From the NCBI GenBank assembly GCA_009859145.1, contig VRVR01000011.1, forward strand, positions 268,026-332,025: a DNA stretch of 64,000 nucleotides, written 5' to 3'. The position numbers and the translations under genes are program-made. Numbering within the stretch: the stretch's first letter is position 1; the number at the start of each line of letters is the position of its first letter. Under the pieces are notes generated by a model, which ran no database searches, was not told the DNA's origin, and saw nothing but the letters and a program-made list of their open reading frames with translations. Source of the stretch: Andalucia godoyi (Eukaryota; Discoba; Jakobea; Jakobida; Andaluciidae). Positions 19,437 through 31,147 of this stretch are shown piece after piece.

Positions 19437-21138
19437 CTTACTGCTGCAAAAAAATATATTAAACTTGTTGCAACAACCGTTTTTCTGTGAGTCTTACGCA
19501 AATTCAGACTTTTGATAGTGGGAGATATATCATGCTCTCGTTGATATCAGCAGCGAAATCCGCGTGGATGCGGGTGATACTCCGTAACGGCAACGATCCC
19601 GTCGGGTCGGAAGCATTTCACGCCCCGTTCCGTGTGTACGAATCGTTTCAGTGTGGATTCCATTACACGTCAGTTTTCCAGGTTTGTTTAAGCGGGCAGC
19701 AGATATTGTCCGCGCCCGCAATCAGCCTTCCCGGAACATAACTGCCCTGCAACCTCTATCTCGACCCACCTGCGTAAAGAATCAAAAACCTTTTCTTTGG
19801 CCCAAAATAACAACTATGTACAAGATTAGCCAACAAAAACACCAACATAAACGATATGAAAAAGTCACTCAAAGAAGTAGAACTGAAAACGAGACAGAAT
19901 GAATGCCCCCTGATTCACAAAATGTTGAATTATCTTAAACATCCACGAGTCGTAGTCTTGGTCTCTGCATTCTTGATGCAGAGAGCATCGAGCGCCCGGG
20001 AACTTGCCGTATTCAAACAAGAATGAAGAATGTACTGTATGTTTATCCGCCGCTTCTTCAATCCCTCGAAGAGTATGGAGAAACAGAGTTTCCTTGCGAC
20101 TTCTGAAGGATCGAACCGACGCACAGCAAAAGCCGTTTCTTCTTGCTTCTATTGCAGAACGGAAGATAGTCCGTGCCAATCAAGAAACACCAGAATGGGT
20201 TTTGTGTGGTTGCAACCTCTGGACTCGCAGTTTACAATGTTCCATCTATCGATAGATTGACAGGGATTAGGAACTGCCGTCCACACAGCTTTCGAAACCC
20301 CAAAGAGTTACAGCAATCCATTGGAACGAACCACGCCTTCGCCATCGCCATCGCCACTAAATGCTATGACGCAATCATGTGGAGTGTCGGACCATAGAAC
20401 GTCTCAGATGACTTTGATGCTGATGCCATAATTCGAAGAGGACCTATATTGAAAGTGAATTGCAGAGCAGCAAGCGGAAATTCATTGGGCCGGCAGTTTC
20501 GAGAACTTGAGCTGCGTCGATACGTTCTTTTTCTTCTTTTTTTGAAGCCCCCCCGTAATCCAGACGGAACAACGAACTCTTCCCAGACGATGAAGACGCC
20601 ATCTCAAGAGTGTCGAACCACACAGACATCTTTTAAAGATCCGCCGGACATTGTCGGGCTGCTGTCTGTATTCACTTTAATCTTTTCTGCTCTCGCAGAA
20701 GCCATCTGCCGTTTCTTTTTCCTCGAAGTTGCCTCAGTTATTACGGATCCGCCGTTCATATGAAGGAAAATGTAGGAAGAATCTCCATGCTCAAGAGCGC
20801 AGAGTCCCAGACTTGCGGTCCCTTCTCTTATGCGGTTTGCTTGTACGTTTTTTCCTTCATTTGTGAGAATGGGAAAACCAGAACAGGGTGACTTGTCCTG
20901 TCGACCACCATCATTCCTGTCTGCTGCGACATGGATCCAACGATTCCATCAATTTCCTCCGAAATAGAAAATGGTAGAAAATCGTTTGCAACCACAGTTG
21001 TGAACCAGATTTCCTGCAAAAAGAAACGACACTTTTTCTCACCCGTTTCCCCCCTTTTGTTTTCCGAATGGCTGATGATTACTTCTTTTTCCCTTCAGTT
21101 ACGCAGCCATCACAAATTGTCGCACCCGATTATTCTAA
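19437..21138 (-). other. Unresolved region, probable upstream exons of the minus-strand gene
   Basis: Minus-strand segments look coding in different frames, with stops in between. One begins just after an acceptor (tttttgcag at ~21015-21023), reads EIWFTTVVANDFLPFSISEE and runs to about 20865. A second open segment (about 20630-20870) is in another frame. A third around 20444-20629 reads MSVWFDTLEMASSSSGKSSL. They may be short exons of one gene, whose first exon could start near 21110 (ATGGCTGC then GTAACT), or decayed sequence. I could not build a consistent model. Confidence 0.25.
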
Positions 21139-24100
21139 ATGAGTGCTCCAGTTGCGGAAATGGTTTCCCATCGTGACCGATTTTCAAGACTGCTGTTAGA
21201 TCCTTCAGAGTATTTGTTTGCCAGCTATCCGTGCGCTGTCAACAAGATCGTTCTGCAATGGAAGAAAGGACCAAATGGAGTTGACCAACGTGTGGAAAAG
21301 AAACAAATTTTTCCTGGAAAGTTACTCGTTGGGACAAGAAACCTATATTTTGCTCCAGACTCAGATTTGCAACCGGTTGCAAAGATTTCTCTTGTCGGTG
21401 CACGAGTGAATCTCATTCAGCAGAAGAAGGAGGAACTGCTGGGTGTGGAATCCTCTTATATTGTGAATATCGGACGCAGATCTGCGCCGACCGGTTTTCG
21501 AACTGATGTCATTCAATCTAAGGAAGTTGTTATCTTTGCCCTCCACGAAGTGTCAGTTCCACAGATGGTCTCATTTTTGACGGAAATTATTGGATTTGCT
21601 ACTGCAACAGAGACCATGACGGAAGTGGAAGCGTATATGGCCAACAAGCATGGTCGAATCGAGTTGCTAATAGCCGAATACGAAAGAACAATTGAGTCGG
21701 ACACGTTTGTGGAAGCCTTCATTTCCGACCAGCGAAAGCCAATTGCAGAATTCCGAGCTTGTTTGCAGACTTTGGAAGGGAAAGAGCCTGGTGTACTCAT
21801 GGTGACTCCAACCCACGTCGTGTTTCAACCGTTTGTGAACTTGTCTGCCGCAGGCTCTGTGATCCTTCCGCATTCATGCATTTCGCGACTTCTTCCGAGG
21901 ACACATGCGTACAGACATTGTGCGCTCGAAATGTTTGTTTTGGAAGGTGCCACTGTGCTTCCGCATACTTTCCATTCAACTGAAAACTTCATCAGCTCTG
22001 CCAGCCCCTTCGCCTCCTTTGATCGCATCATTTCATTTGTGTTGCAGGATCGCAAATCCAGAGACCAGCTACTTGCTATTTTAAGGTCTGGAACGTCAGT
22101 TAAACTACCGAATTTAAGACCGGAAGTCTCGTTACAAGACGTTACGGATATGTGGATGAATGATGGACTGTCAAATGCAGAGTACATTCTGGAATTGAAC
22201 TTCCGCGCCGGAAGGTCCTTCAACGACATCTTGTCTTATCCGCTGTTTCCGTGGACGGTTATGATGGCATCCTCCTCGAAGGATGATTTTCGAGATTTTG
22301 GCAGCAGTTTGTGCGCTGGAGACGCCACGGATAACGGGAATCGAGAATGGCCTCTGCATGTTCACCCCGCCTTCATTTGCTCCATGTTTTCGCGCACAAT
22401 TCCCGAATTGGAGTACTCTTATACACAACTTTTCCCTTCATTTCCTTCTCTGGAATCTGTTCCACAATTGCTGCTCTCCCTCAAGTCCACAAAGGACGAG
22501 AAAGGCAGGACTAGGGACTATCGACTTCGAGGATTGGAAAGCTGCGCTGAGTTTTTCCTTGGTTCCGGTGCGTTCTTGGTATCCACAAGTGCTCCAAAAG
22601 GCGTGGAACTCCCGTCTTGGTCGCGATCTCCTGCAGAGTTCGTTCGATCCCATTTGGCAATTCTTAATTGTCGACAGGTTAGTTCTGCACTGCCTGCATG
22701 GATCAATTTGGCTTTCGGGTGCGAACAGAAGGATGCAGTTTTTGATGCCGACAAGAACAAAGTCGTGAATTTGCGATCACTTCCTTGTTTTGAAGGATCC
22801 TATGATTCTGAAAAGGCCTTTACTCCGTACCAGGAGATTGTTACATTCTCGACTCTTCTGGAAACTGGGTGCTTGCCGGACAGGATTTTTGACACGCTTC
22901 ATCCCACAATGTTTTTCCGAAAATCCTCCGTTCATGTCGGAGAAAAGACTCCGAAGAATCGATCTTCTTTAACCTCTGTCAGCAACATTTTCGACGCGGG
23001 TTATCAAGTGTCTGGAAATGACTCATACTCCAGAGACATTTCGAAAATTTCGAATGAGAGAGATGCGGCTGTTGAACGCGCCAATGTTCTTTCGCTGAAT
23101 CTTTCTGCAGTTCAGGGGGACAGGGATGCCGTCGTGGAGAAGGCAAACTTACTGTCGCAAGCACTGTCAAATGCAGAGCGAGACTTCTGCACAAAGGAGG
23201 CTGAGCTGAAGAATCAAATTGCGTCGCTTTCTTCCGAGAATGCTGCTTTGATAGAGCGACTGTCTGTCTCACAAGCGCAGTTGGCTGCTTCGATCGCATC
23301 CAGGCAAGCAATGGAAAATGAGCTTGGAAATGACCGTCTTAAGTTTTCTAATGAGTTAGAGAGACTGCAACAACAACATGTTGAGCAAATGGAGACTGCA
23401 GAGGCGCAGCATGCTGCAGACGTATCGTCACTCAATGACCTACGATCCAAGTCTGCTGCTACTTTTGAGGCAGAGAAGGCAGCTCTGATGAAGCGTCACG
23501 CCGAGGATGTCGCACTTCTCCATCAACAGAATGCTGACAAGACAAAAGAAGCAGAAGCAAACTGGTCTGCTCAGCTTGCTTCTCTGGTAGATTCGCATGC
23601 TGCCGAGAAGGCCAGTATTCAGCAAGATCATGCCTCTTTACTGGAGAAATTGAAGGCGAGTCACGCAGCAGAACTGCAATCTGTGAAGGATGACCACATG
23701 TTGCAATCCCAGCAACTAAAAGACGTGCATACATCTGAGATCCAGAATCTTCGCTCCTCCCTGTCTACGGATGGTTCTCGTGTTCAATCCGAACTCGAGG
23801 AAAATCGAAGATCCATTGTGCAACTTCAGGCTGAAGTCGACGAAAAGAAGAAGACGATCTCAGATCTGTCCTTAAAACTGGTAGCAATCGATTCTGAAAC
23901 TGCAAGGATGAAGAACGAGGCTAGAGTCGAAAAGGAGGAGACCGACCGTATCATTCTCGATTTGACGAATCAAAAGGAAGACAGAGATGCAAAAAATTCA
24001 TTGTTGCAAACTGATCTGCGTTCTTCACAATCCAAACTGTTGATTTTCGAGGAAGAAGTGCAAAGATTGAAGGTAGAGGTGCAGCAACTGCAGGAAGATC

Positions 24101-26742
24101 TTGCCAAGGAGAAGGAAAATACGGAAAAATGGCAAAATGCATTCGACCAAGCGAAAGCAGAACTGGAAGCATCCAATTTGGAAACTTCAAGGCTTCGTTC
24201 CGAGAATGGGGATCTTGCAGCATCTGTAGCGTCTGCACGGGCAGACATTTCTGCGCTGTCTTGTCGAGCAGTTTTTTTGGATGCCTTCACAGTTTGCGAT
24301 GTCGCTTGTTTGGAAACCGACGGGACCCAGACTGAAGAATGGGAGCGCGCGATCCATGATGAGAAGAAACAGATGGAAGACAATCACCAGCGGCAATTAG
24401 CCGTTTTGAAGAGTGATCATGATTCAAGCTTGGGTGCATTGCAACAACGTGTTGGTCATTTGGAAGAATTGTCTGGCAACCTTGAAAACGATCTCATGTT
24501 GACCACAAATGCTCGTGATGCCGCTATTCGGGATAGCAGGGAACTGGAGTCGACGCGAAAGCAGCTCCAACTTGATTTGGATTCCAAAACGGCAGAGTTA
24601 TCGAAAGTACAGGATGAGCTGTGTGACGCACGGCAATCGGTTTTAACAGTAGAAAACGAATTGAGAAGTGTTCGATTTGAGAACGAAAAGCTTGCGGCTG
24701 CGAAACACGAATTAGAAACGAGAGCGCAATCGTCTCAACTCGATGCACAATCTCTTTTCCACGAAATTTCTGCGCGTGACGACCGCATTCGAGAGCTTGA
24801 AGAGACGCTGAAGAAAAAAGAGGAAGAATTGAGGCAGCTGACTTCTGAAAAGACTGCATTAGATACGCAGTTGGTTGAAACAAGGTCCAAATGTTCACTT
24901 GATGAAGACAAAATCCAAGGTTTGTCTGCTGAGAATCAACGACATTTGCTAACCGAAAAGGAGAAAGACGGGCAGATCTCTGATTTGAGTGGCGTCCTTT
25001 CTCAGAAGAATGCTGAGCTGTTGGCACTGCAATCCGAATTGGAGACTCAGCGCAAACGATCTCAACAGTCGTCCGTGGAACATTCGAGCAAAATACATCA
25101 GCTTGAACAGTCTATTAGAACTCTCACACAAGAGAAGAGCGATCTACAGTCTCGATCAGACAGTGAAGTCCGTAAGTGTGCTGAAGTCTCTGAAAAGTGC
25201 CAGAGTCTTGAGAAACGAAATGCGGACGTCCAGCTCCAGATGAAGGACTTGGAGAATCTTTTGTTCAAGAAGGATGCCGAGCTTGCCAACTGCAAGGATG
25301 ACGTAATAGCTCGGAAGAAAAATGAAGAGAAGCTTTCAAAGTCCTTGGAAGACGCGAAGAAACAGGTTTCCGCACTGGAAAATGAAAGGACTTCTGCTGC
25401 ATCTCAAGAGCAGTCGGCAGTTTTGAAACTGAAAGATATGGAAGCCAAGCTGTCAGCATCCAAGGCTCGTATTTCTGCCGTTGAACAAGACCTGCAGAAG
25501 CTGGAAGATCAGCAGCGAGAGTTGACGAAGGAAAGAGACGGCGCAATGCGGTTCAAGGAAGCTGCTCTCTTGCAGAAGGAGACCGCAGAAAAAGAGAGAA
25601 CTGAAGCGGAAGGGAAGTGCAAACGTGCTGAGGCGCGAATTGTGGAGCACAGCGATATGCTCAAGATCCTGAAAGCGCAGTTGGAGGAGGTGGATCGCCA
25701 GAAGAAAGCAAATGATGAGAAACTACGAGTGGCAGAGCGACAGATTCAAAAGTTTGAGGGTTACAGGGCAACAAAAGAGCAAGAGATAGCAGTATTCACA
25801 GAACGCCTGGAACAAGAGAGAAGCAAGGGTCGTCATATGGAACAAAAGATTGCGATTCTTCATTCCCAGTTGGATGCAGCTCGTTGCCACAACGAAACGA
25901 TGGAGAAGCAAGCCGAGAGCGCAAGTGAGAATTCTCTGGATCTTGGGCTGCTGTCTCACGAAGACTTTCGCTTGCTGGTGTCGTATGTGTATGTCCTGTT
26001 ATTGCAGGAGAATCCCAAGTTTGCGAATCGCCCTCAGTCTGCAAACCGTCTGTTGTATAAGTCAGATCGCGTGAGCGTTGTGTCCTCCCTGGATTCCGAG
26101 GAAGGAAAGGGCAGCCCAGACGTCGATGAAATTGCTTACGTGGAAAATGGAACCGACCACGAGCCGAGCGCTTTGGAACCACAGCAGCCGATTCAGCGGT
26201 CCACTAGCCCAACCTCAAAAGGTGAGAGGCTATCGGATTGGAAAGATCTCGAGCAAGCGATGCATGGAGGTGCGACTTCTCCAGGTGGTATGCACTTCTT
26301 CAGTCGCCACCGTGACAAAATGCTTGGTCGTCTTGAAAAACTGGAAAGCGAACTATCCGGCAAATCTCGTGCAATTGTTCAGGAACTGATGGACATCCGT
26401 ATTGAAGAGGAGCGTCTTGGAGACGAACGATCCATCGTGACGAAGGAACTTGCGCAAGCCATCAAATCACAAAAGACTTGCAAAATCCGTTATGCAGAAA
26501 TCGTAGAGTCGAGAAGACATCTTGCACTGAACCGTTCGAACCTTATTCGGACCTTGATTTCGTACGCGGATTCCCACAAGAATCTTCGATTCCAGAATGA
26601 TCGTTTGCGCAATGCCAAGGTTCCGTTGGATATTTCTTCTCAACGTGCTGAAGTCCAGGTTGCCCAGCATGTTGAACAGCAAATGAGACTCCCGCCAACA
26701 TCTCCGCAGCAGAAACGATCGCAATCGAGTCGAAAACCATAA
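21139..26742 (+). CDS. BEACH-domain protein with very long coiled coil
   Basis: The 1,867-residue protein begins with a GRAM/PH-like region (~20-330; FPGKLLVGTRNLYFAPD, VVFQPFVN). It is followed by a BEACH domain (~330-590). BEACH hallmarks are DMWMNDGLSNAEYILELNF, AGRSFNDILSYPLFPW, a SPAEFV..H segment and LPAWINLAFGC. This arrangement matches FAN/NSMAF, a BEACH family member linked to membrane signalling and traffic. FAN continues into WD40 repeats. Here about 960 residues of coiled coil follow instead (~634-1595), with repeated KSHAAEL/QQDHA-type heptads. A serine/proline-rich linker and a C-terminal charged helical region (~1740-1840) come last. The gene has no intron. It may act as a membrane-bound tether, by inference from BEACH plus a long coiled coil. 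Confidence 0.9.
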   Translation: MSAPVAEMVSHRDRFSRLLLDPSEYLFASYPCAVNKIVLQWKKGPNGVDQRVEKKQIFPGKLLVGTRNLYFAPDSDLQPVAKISLVGARVNLIQQKKEELLGVESSYIVNIGRRSAPTGFRTDVIQSKEVVIFALHEVSVPQMVSFLTEIIGFATATETMTEVEAYMANKHGRIELLIAEYERTIESDTFVEAFISDQRKPIAEFRACLQTLEGKEPGVLMVTPTHVVFQPFVNLSAAGSVILPHSCISRLLPRTHAYRHCALEMFVLEGATVLPHTFHSTENFISSASPFASFDRIISFVLQDRKSRDQLLAILRSGTSVKLPNLRPEVSLQDVTDMWMNDGLSNAEYILELNFRAGRSFNDILSYPLFPWTVMMASSSKDDFRDFGSSLCAGDATDNGNREWPLHVHPAFICSMFSRTIPELEYSYTQLFPSFPSLESVPQLLLSLKSTKDEKGRTRDYRLRGLESCAEFFLGSGAFLVSTSAPKGVELPSWSRSPAEFVRSHLAILNCRQVSSALPAWINLAFGCEQKDAVFDADKNKVVNLRSLPCFEGSYDSEKAFTPYQEIVTFSTLLETGCLPDRIFDTLHPTMFFRKSSVHVGEKTPKNRSSLTSVSNIFDAGYQVSGNDSYSRDISKISNERDAAVERANVLSLNLSAVQGDRDAVVEKANLLSQALSNAERDFCTKEAELKNQIASLSSENAALIERLSVSQAQLAASIASRQAMENELGNDRLKFSNELERLQQQHVEQMETAEAQHAADVSSLNDLRSKSAATFEAEKAALMKRHAEDVALLHQQNADKTKEAEANWSAQLASLVDSHAAEKASIQQDHASLLEKLKASHAAELQSVKDDHMLQSQQLKDVHTSEIQNLRSSLSTDGSRVQSELEENRRSIVQLQAEVDEKKKTISDLSLKLVAIDSETARMKNEARVEKEETDRIILDLTNQKEDRDAKNSLLQTDLRSSQSKLLIFEEEVQRLKVEVQQLQEDLAKEKENTEKWQNAFDQAKAELEASNLETSRLRSENGDLAASVASARADISALSCRAVFLDAFTVCDVACLETDGTQTEEWERAIHDEKKQMEDNHQRQLAVLKSDHDSSLGALQQRVGHLEELSGNLENDLMLTTNARDAAIRDSRELESTRKQLQLDLDSKTAELSKVQDELCDARQSVLTVENELRSVRFENEKLAAAKHELETRAQSSQLDAQSLFHEISARDDRIRELEETLKKKEEELRQLTSEKTALDTQLVETRSKCSLDEDKIQGLSAENQRHLLTEKEKDGQISDLSGVLSQKNAELLALQSELETQRKRSQQSSVEHSSKIHQLEQSIRTLTQEKSDLQSRSDSEVRKCAEVSEKCQSLEKRNADVQLQMKDLENLLFKKDAELANCKDDVIARKKNEEKLSKSLEDAKKQVSALENERTSAASQEQSAVLKLKDMEAKLSASKARISAVEQDLQKLEDQQRELTKERDGAMRFKEAALLQKETAEKERTEAEGKCKRAEARIVEHSDMLKILKAQLEEVDRQKKANDEKLRVAERQIQKFEGYRATKEQEIAVFTERLEQERSKGRHMEQKIAILHSQLDAARCHNETMEKQAESASENSLDLGLLSHEDFRLLVSYVYVLLLQENPKFANRPQSANRLLYKSDRVSVVSSLDSEEGKGSPDVDEIAYVENGTDHEPSALEPQQPIQRSTSPTSKGERLSDWKDLEQAMHGGATSPGGMHFFSRHRDKMLGRLEKLESELSGKSRAIVQELMDIRIEEERLGDERSIVTKELAQAIKSQKTCKIRYAEIVESRRHLALNRSNLIRTLISYADSHKNLRFQNDRLRNAKVPLDISSQRAEVQVAQHVEQQMRLPPTSPQQKRSQSSRKP

Positions 26743-27005
26743 TCATTCGGTAACGATGTAAGTAAATCTTTTTCTGTCTCTTTTCCAATACTTGGTACGA
26801 ATTCGCCAGCAGACCAAGGATACACGGAGTTCGGGATGATCCCGTTCCTAGGAAGAACGGCAATTTTCGTGGGCTGAACAAGAACATGCTAGAACGTCTT
26901 CCGAGGATGCAATCAACGAACAAAATGACGTAACCTGCTGCTATCCTTAAAACCCACTGTTTTTACCCTACTTTCACCCCACTCATCCAGAAATTTCAGA
27001 CAATG

Positions 27006-30000
27006 CTATTCCGTTCCCCCTCTATTTTGCCATTCATGCCAGTCCATCGTCATTCTGATATCCCCGGGGCCTACCACCTCTTCTGAATTGAATTCATATT
27101 TCGTTCCGACGCAAGACTGCAAGTGGATGGTCAAAAATGATTCGCTATGCTCCACGTACAATGCAGGCGATTTGCTGATTATAACAGGACAGAGGGGGAG
27201 CAGTTGCAGAATAAGAATCGAGGCACTGAGCCGCCTCGGATGCGCAAGGCAAAACACACGTGTTGGGGGGGGGGGGGATGGCTGAGCAGCCGGACAGGAC
27301 TTCATTCGGAAAACCTCTCTACTCCTTCTGACAAAGCCTTTGGGAGTTGGCGGGAGGACTTCTGGCGAAAGTGATCCGCAACCATTCCCCAATCGACTTG
27401 TGGAAGCAAGAACGTCAACGGGATTGGCAGTTCTCGGAACTGCAAAATGAGGTTCCAAAAGATTGTTGGATGTTCCAAGAAGAATTTGTCGTCTGCCGCC
27501 ACGCCCTGGTTGAGACAGTTCAGAACTTCCTTCCGAATCACAGCAGGACTTAAAAACTCGCAGTTGACAACCGCATTGTCGCCTTCTTGAGCGTGTGTAA
27601 CGATGATTTCTGAACTGAGCTTTCGAGTATGTCGGATGCGTCGAGTGTGGCTCGTAGTTGAGCTTGTGACGGAGCTCTCAGAATCGGTATCGGAAGACGC
27701 TCTTCGCTCGTTGTTGACAACAATCTGCGAAATACCTGATATCATGATATCCGATGACGTGTTCGACGAGGAGCCAGTTGGTGCAAACACACGGAAACGG
27801 GCTACAAACCTAAAGTAACAATGTGGGCAAGTCGTCCTGTAATCGTTTCGATCGTTGGACCAGCCTCGTTGAATATCTTCATCCAAAAGCTGCTCTTCAC
27901 ATTGCGGGCAGCTGTCAGATAAATCAAAACGCAACATTTCGAAAACCCTCCAATGATCGTCCGCTTCCCCGTTCCCAAAAAATGTTTCGGCCGACATGCC
28001 TTTCATTTGTGTGCCAGACGCTGTTAGGATCTCATTCAACGCAGCAGAGTCGAGCTGATTGAACGACGCAGATTGTGAGATGTCCTGGGTAAACGAAGAG
28101 CGAGATAAGCGAGCTTTCCAACGCTGCATTAGAGAAAGGGGGGGTGTTCCACCATTGCTGTGAGACCCGTGATTTTGGACGTTCTGCGGCGAACTATTAT
28201 TGGAAGAGTTCGATGCCAAATTTCCGGCAAATGTGATGCTTCTTTGGTGCGACTTTGACCCGGCAGGTTGAAGAGTAATCTTCGGTGCCAACAACGGCAT
28301 CTTGTCAGCTTTTCGAATCGTCTGAGGAGCCTCCTCGGCGACAATCCGATGATCTGGAAGCGCCTGAATCACTGCCAAAGTCGCAAGAACTGTTTTCCAA
28401 GATGAAAGCGCAGATGCACGGTACCCAACATCGTCGACGTCCTCAGAAACGAATGATTTCGCTTCGCGAGGTTGATAAATGAGCGCCATGTTCAGTTTCG
28501 GAAACCGATCATACAACCATTTGCGAGAGCCTTGACGATCTAACTTTAGATGATCGTCAGAAATGGAATCCAAATCTGCGGCTTCCGGTGTCATTGCAAC
28601 AAACGTCTTGATGACAGAAACCTGGTTGTCGGACAAAAACGGGGTTGCCTTCTTTCTAATTTGCAAGAGGCTCCTGTTCATCTTGGCATCAATAGATTCG
28701 TCGAAGAAGACAACCTCTGGAGATTTCGAAAGGGAATCATCCATTCTCTCGTGACAAAATTGCAAAAACATCTGAGTGCCGACAAAACCGTCCATAAACT
28801 TGCGACCCTGTGAAGACAGATCGACCATGAAGGACTTCGTATCAAAGGGATTTTCAAAGTCCTTGTCGTTTTTGAGATAGGTTCGGTACTTCAAAAACAG
28901 CGAGACAAAGAAGCGCAGAAAGGCTTCCTGGATCGATTTTGAAGAAAAGGTAAAAACGCGCTCGCCCGCTTCATCAAAGCTGTCGACAAGATCGGGAGTT
29001 GGCGCAAAATGAATCGCCAAGTCAGCGTTCAACAGATGCGGATTGGGATGTTGCGCCACAAAGGGCGGAACAAACTCTTGTAACTTGGATACCAGTTTTT
29101 CCAGTTGCTTTTCCGGAAGTTTCGGCAGCAGGGCGTCTTTCGGAATGGCGACTGTGTTGTTGTCGAGATCGACCACAATGATATCGGGCGATAACTGCAG
29201 CTGCGCACGTGCAGATGAATGCAATCCCATAATGAAAGGAACGGGAGCAGACAGAAATTCCGCGTAGCAGGAGGGAAGAACGGGAATGTAAACGTGCTGC
29301 CAACGAAAAGGAAAAATGAGGGCACAAAACGATTCTGCAACATTCGTCAAAACCGAATACTGCGAGCAGACGAACACCATCTTCCGTTCGAGTAACACGG
29401 CCGTAACCACCTTGATCACGTTTTGAATGGAAAGGCACTCGAAAACCTGAGTAATTGGTATTTCAGAAAGAGGAAAGTCGTTTCTCGGAGGTCTGGCGAT
29501 GGACAAGTGCAAATGCCCAATTGTGTATTGGACAGCAATCTTGCCCATTGGAGGCACGGGGACTTCTTCGCAGAAGTTGCACACAATCCTCTCCAAGGGA
29601 AGAGGACAGGGAGAGATTGAGAGTCGATACAATTCCACAAGAAAAGAACGGAATGTCGCATACAGCGGCCAATGAGAGAGAATGCAAATAGTTTTGGGAA
29701 CAAACAGCAATTCTGGAAACTTCGTATTGAGTGCAGAAATCCTATCATTTAGGCTTGCAATTTGGTCTCCGTGTCCTTTGCCACCAGATGGTGAGCCGTT
29801 AGCGGAAACAACAGTGGAGGATGGAGCCGCAGTGTGAAACGCTGGATGATCCGCAGCCGTTTGGAAATCAACAGAAGCCCCATCTTCATCATCCTCAGTC
29901 CAGTCCTCCAAATCATCACCACCATCATCATCAACAACATTCGAAGAAAAAAGAGACTTTTTCGCGTCTCCTTTTTCTGCCCTCTTCAGATCCGCTGCAG

Positions 30001-30478
30001 ATGTGCCAGATGCCAAAGTCGAGGAAGAAACCATCAGTGGTCTACTTCTCTGGGCGTTTGCCATACGGGCAGTCAATGCCAACTGCTGCAAGCGTCGCGC
30101 CTCGAATTGCTTCTTTAGTTTTTCGTACATTGAAACGTCGCCCAGCGGTTCCCAAAACGTGACGCAGCATCCATAAACACGAGCACCATCACCACCAGTA
30201 AGAACAATATTGTGATACGTTGGAAAATCGGATCTGTCCTTTAACGAAATCCCTTCAGGCATGCAAAACATCGCAAGGGATTGTGGAAGATCAAAATCGG
30301 AACGCGATTTTGAATTCGGACCGGGGTAGGAATCAACAATGGACGGTCGAAAACGAACATTTTGGACATTTGTAGCCATTCGATGGGAAAGAGGGTCCAA
30401 AGGAATAGGTTCAATAGAATGGTCATGAGAAACAACAACAAAATAGTCCACGAGACGACTTGTAACACGGGGACCCAT
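27006..30478 (-). CDS. DENN-domain protein, DENND4-like (probable Rab GEF)
   Basis: The main exon (27315-30478) encodes u-, c- and d-DENN regions. Landmarks are MFCMPEGISLKD and NIVLTGGDGARVYGCCVTFW near the start, FVPKTICILSHWPLYATFR, and SIQEAFLRFFVSLFLKYRTY in the dDENN. DENN proteins activate Rab GTPases. The C-terminal third has a zinc-binding pair CPQCEEQL...TTCPHCYFRF (~residues 854-890) and FFLEHPTIFWNLILQF, both as in the DENND4 branch. Unspliced, the frame stops at 27302. A 140-nt intron (27175-27314, GTTTTC...AATCAG, carrying a run of 13 C on the coding strand) would join in phase a last exon 27006-27174 that encodes ALYVEHSESFLTIHLQSC and onward, giving 1,110 residues. The DENN call is firm. 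The last exon is a prediction. Confidence 0.85.
27265..27277. repeat. G13 homopolymer
   Basis: Thirteen consecutive G on +. In the proposed DENN gene intron this is a C run on the coding strand, upstream of the acceptor, where it could serve as a pyrimidine tract. Confidence 0.9.
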
Positions 30479-31147
30479 GTCTCCTCTCTCAATATATACA
30501 ATCTAAATAGTACTGAGAAGAAGATGCAGAGGAATGCTTCTGGCTTGGTGTTAGAACCTACACGTCGTCTTCCGTACAATACAGTCTAGACCTTTTGGGC
30601 TGATACGAATAGACAAAGCGAACAAACGAATGGCGTTCTTTTGTTATTTGTTATTTTTGTTATTTTTGTTATTTTTTGATTTTGCTTGGGGACGAGGTCA
30701 GACTGTCAATCCATTGATAAAACAGAAACAAAACCGAGGAAAGAAAGCACGGGAAGATGCAGGCCCCGAAAGAAGGAAAAAAAAAACAGATGAACGTGTC
30801 GTTCTCCTCTTCGTTGCTTCCGAATTATGAGTTTTTCGATCGCGAAATGCAGAGATTGTATTAATTTGGTTGTGAAATTTGTTGTGTATGTGGAGAGAGG
30901 ATTATTGGACTCGGAAAGTCCGAGCACTTTCTGTTGTTTGTTCCTTAGCGATCGAAGGGCGACGAGCGTTTACACAACTCATTCGATTGAACTGCGCATC
31001 AATTGATGCTTGTTGTGCTTCGATTGGAAAACTACCTTCACGTTTCGCTTCTTTTAGTGACGGCGGCAGCTGGCATGCTGTTTCCTTTCTATTTTTGCTC
31101 CCTTCTCGTACAGGCAACATAATTCGAAGGAATTACATTACAGGGAA
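30479..31147. other. Intergenic, divergent promoter region
   Basis: About 670 bp between the DENN gene (-) and HslU (+), with T-rich DNA including several ttatttttgttatttttgtt repeats at 30645-30680. No gene is supported. Confidence 0.55.

Noticed and set aside
19498-19740. Read-through of an in-frame TGA (TGA as tryptophan) on the minus strand
   Set aside because: One reading frame looks protein-like on both sides of a TGA, but clear genes here (for example the aminotransferase) end in TGA. A missed intron or wrong frame is more likely.
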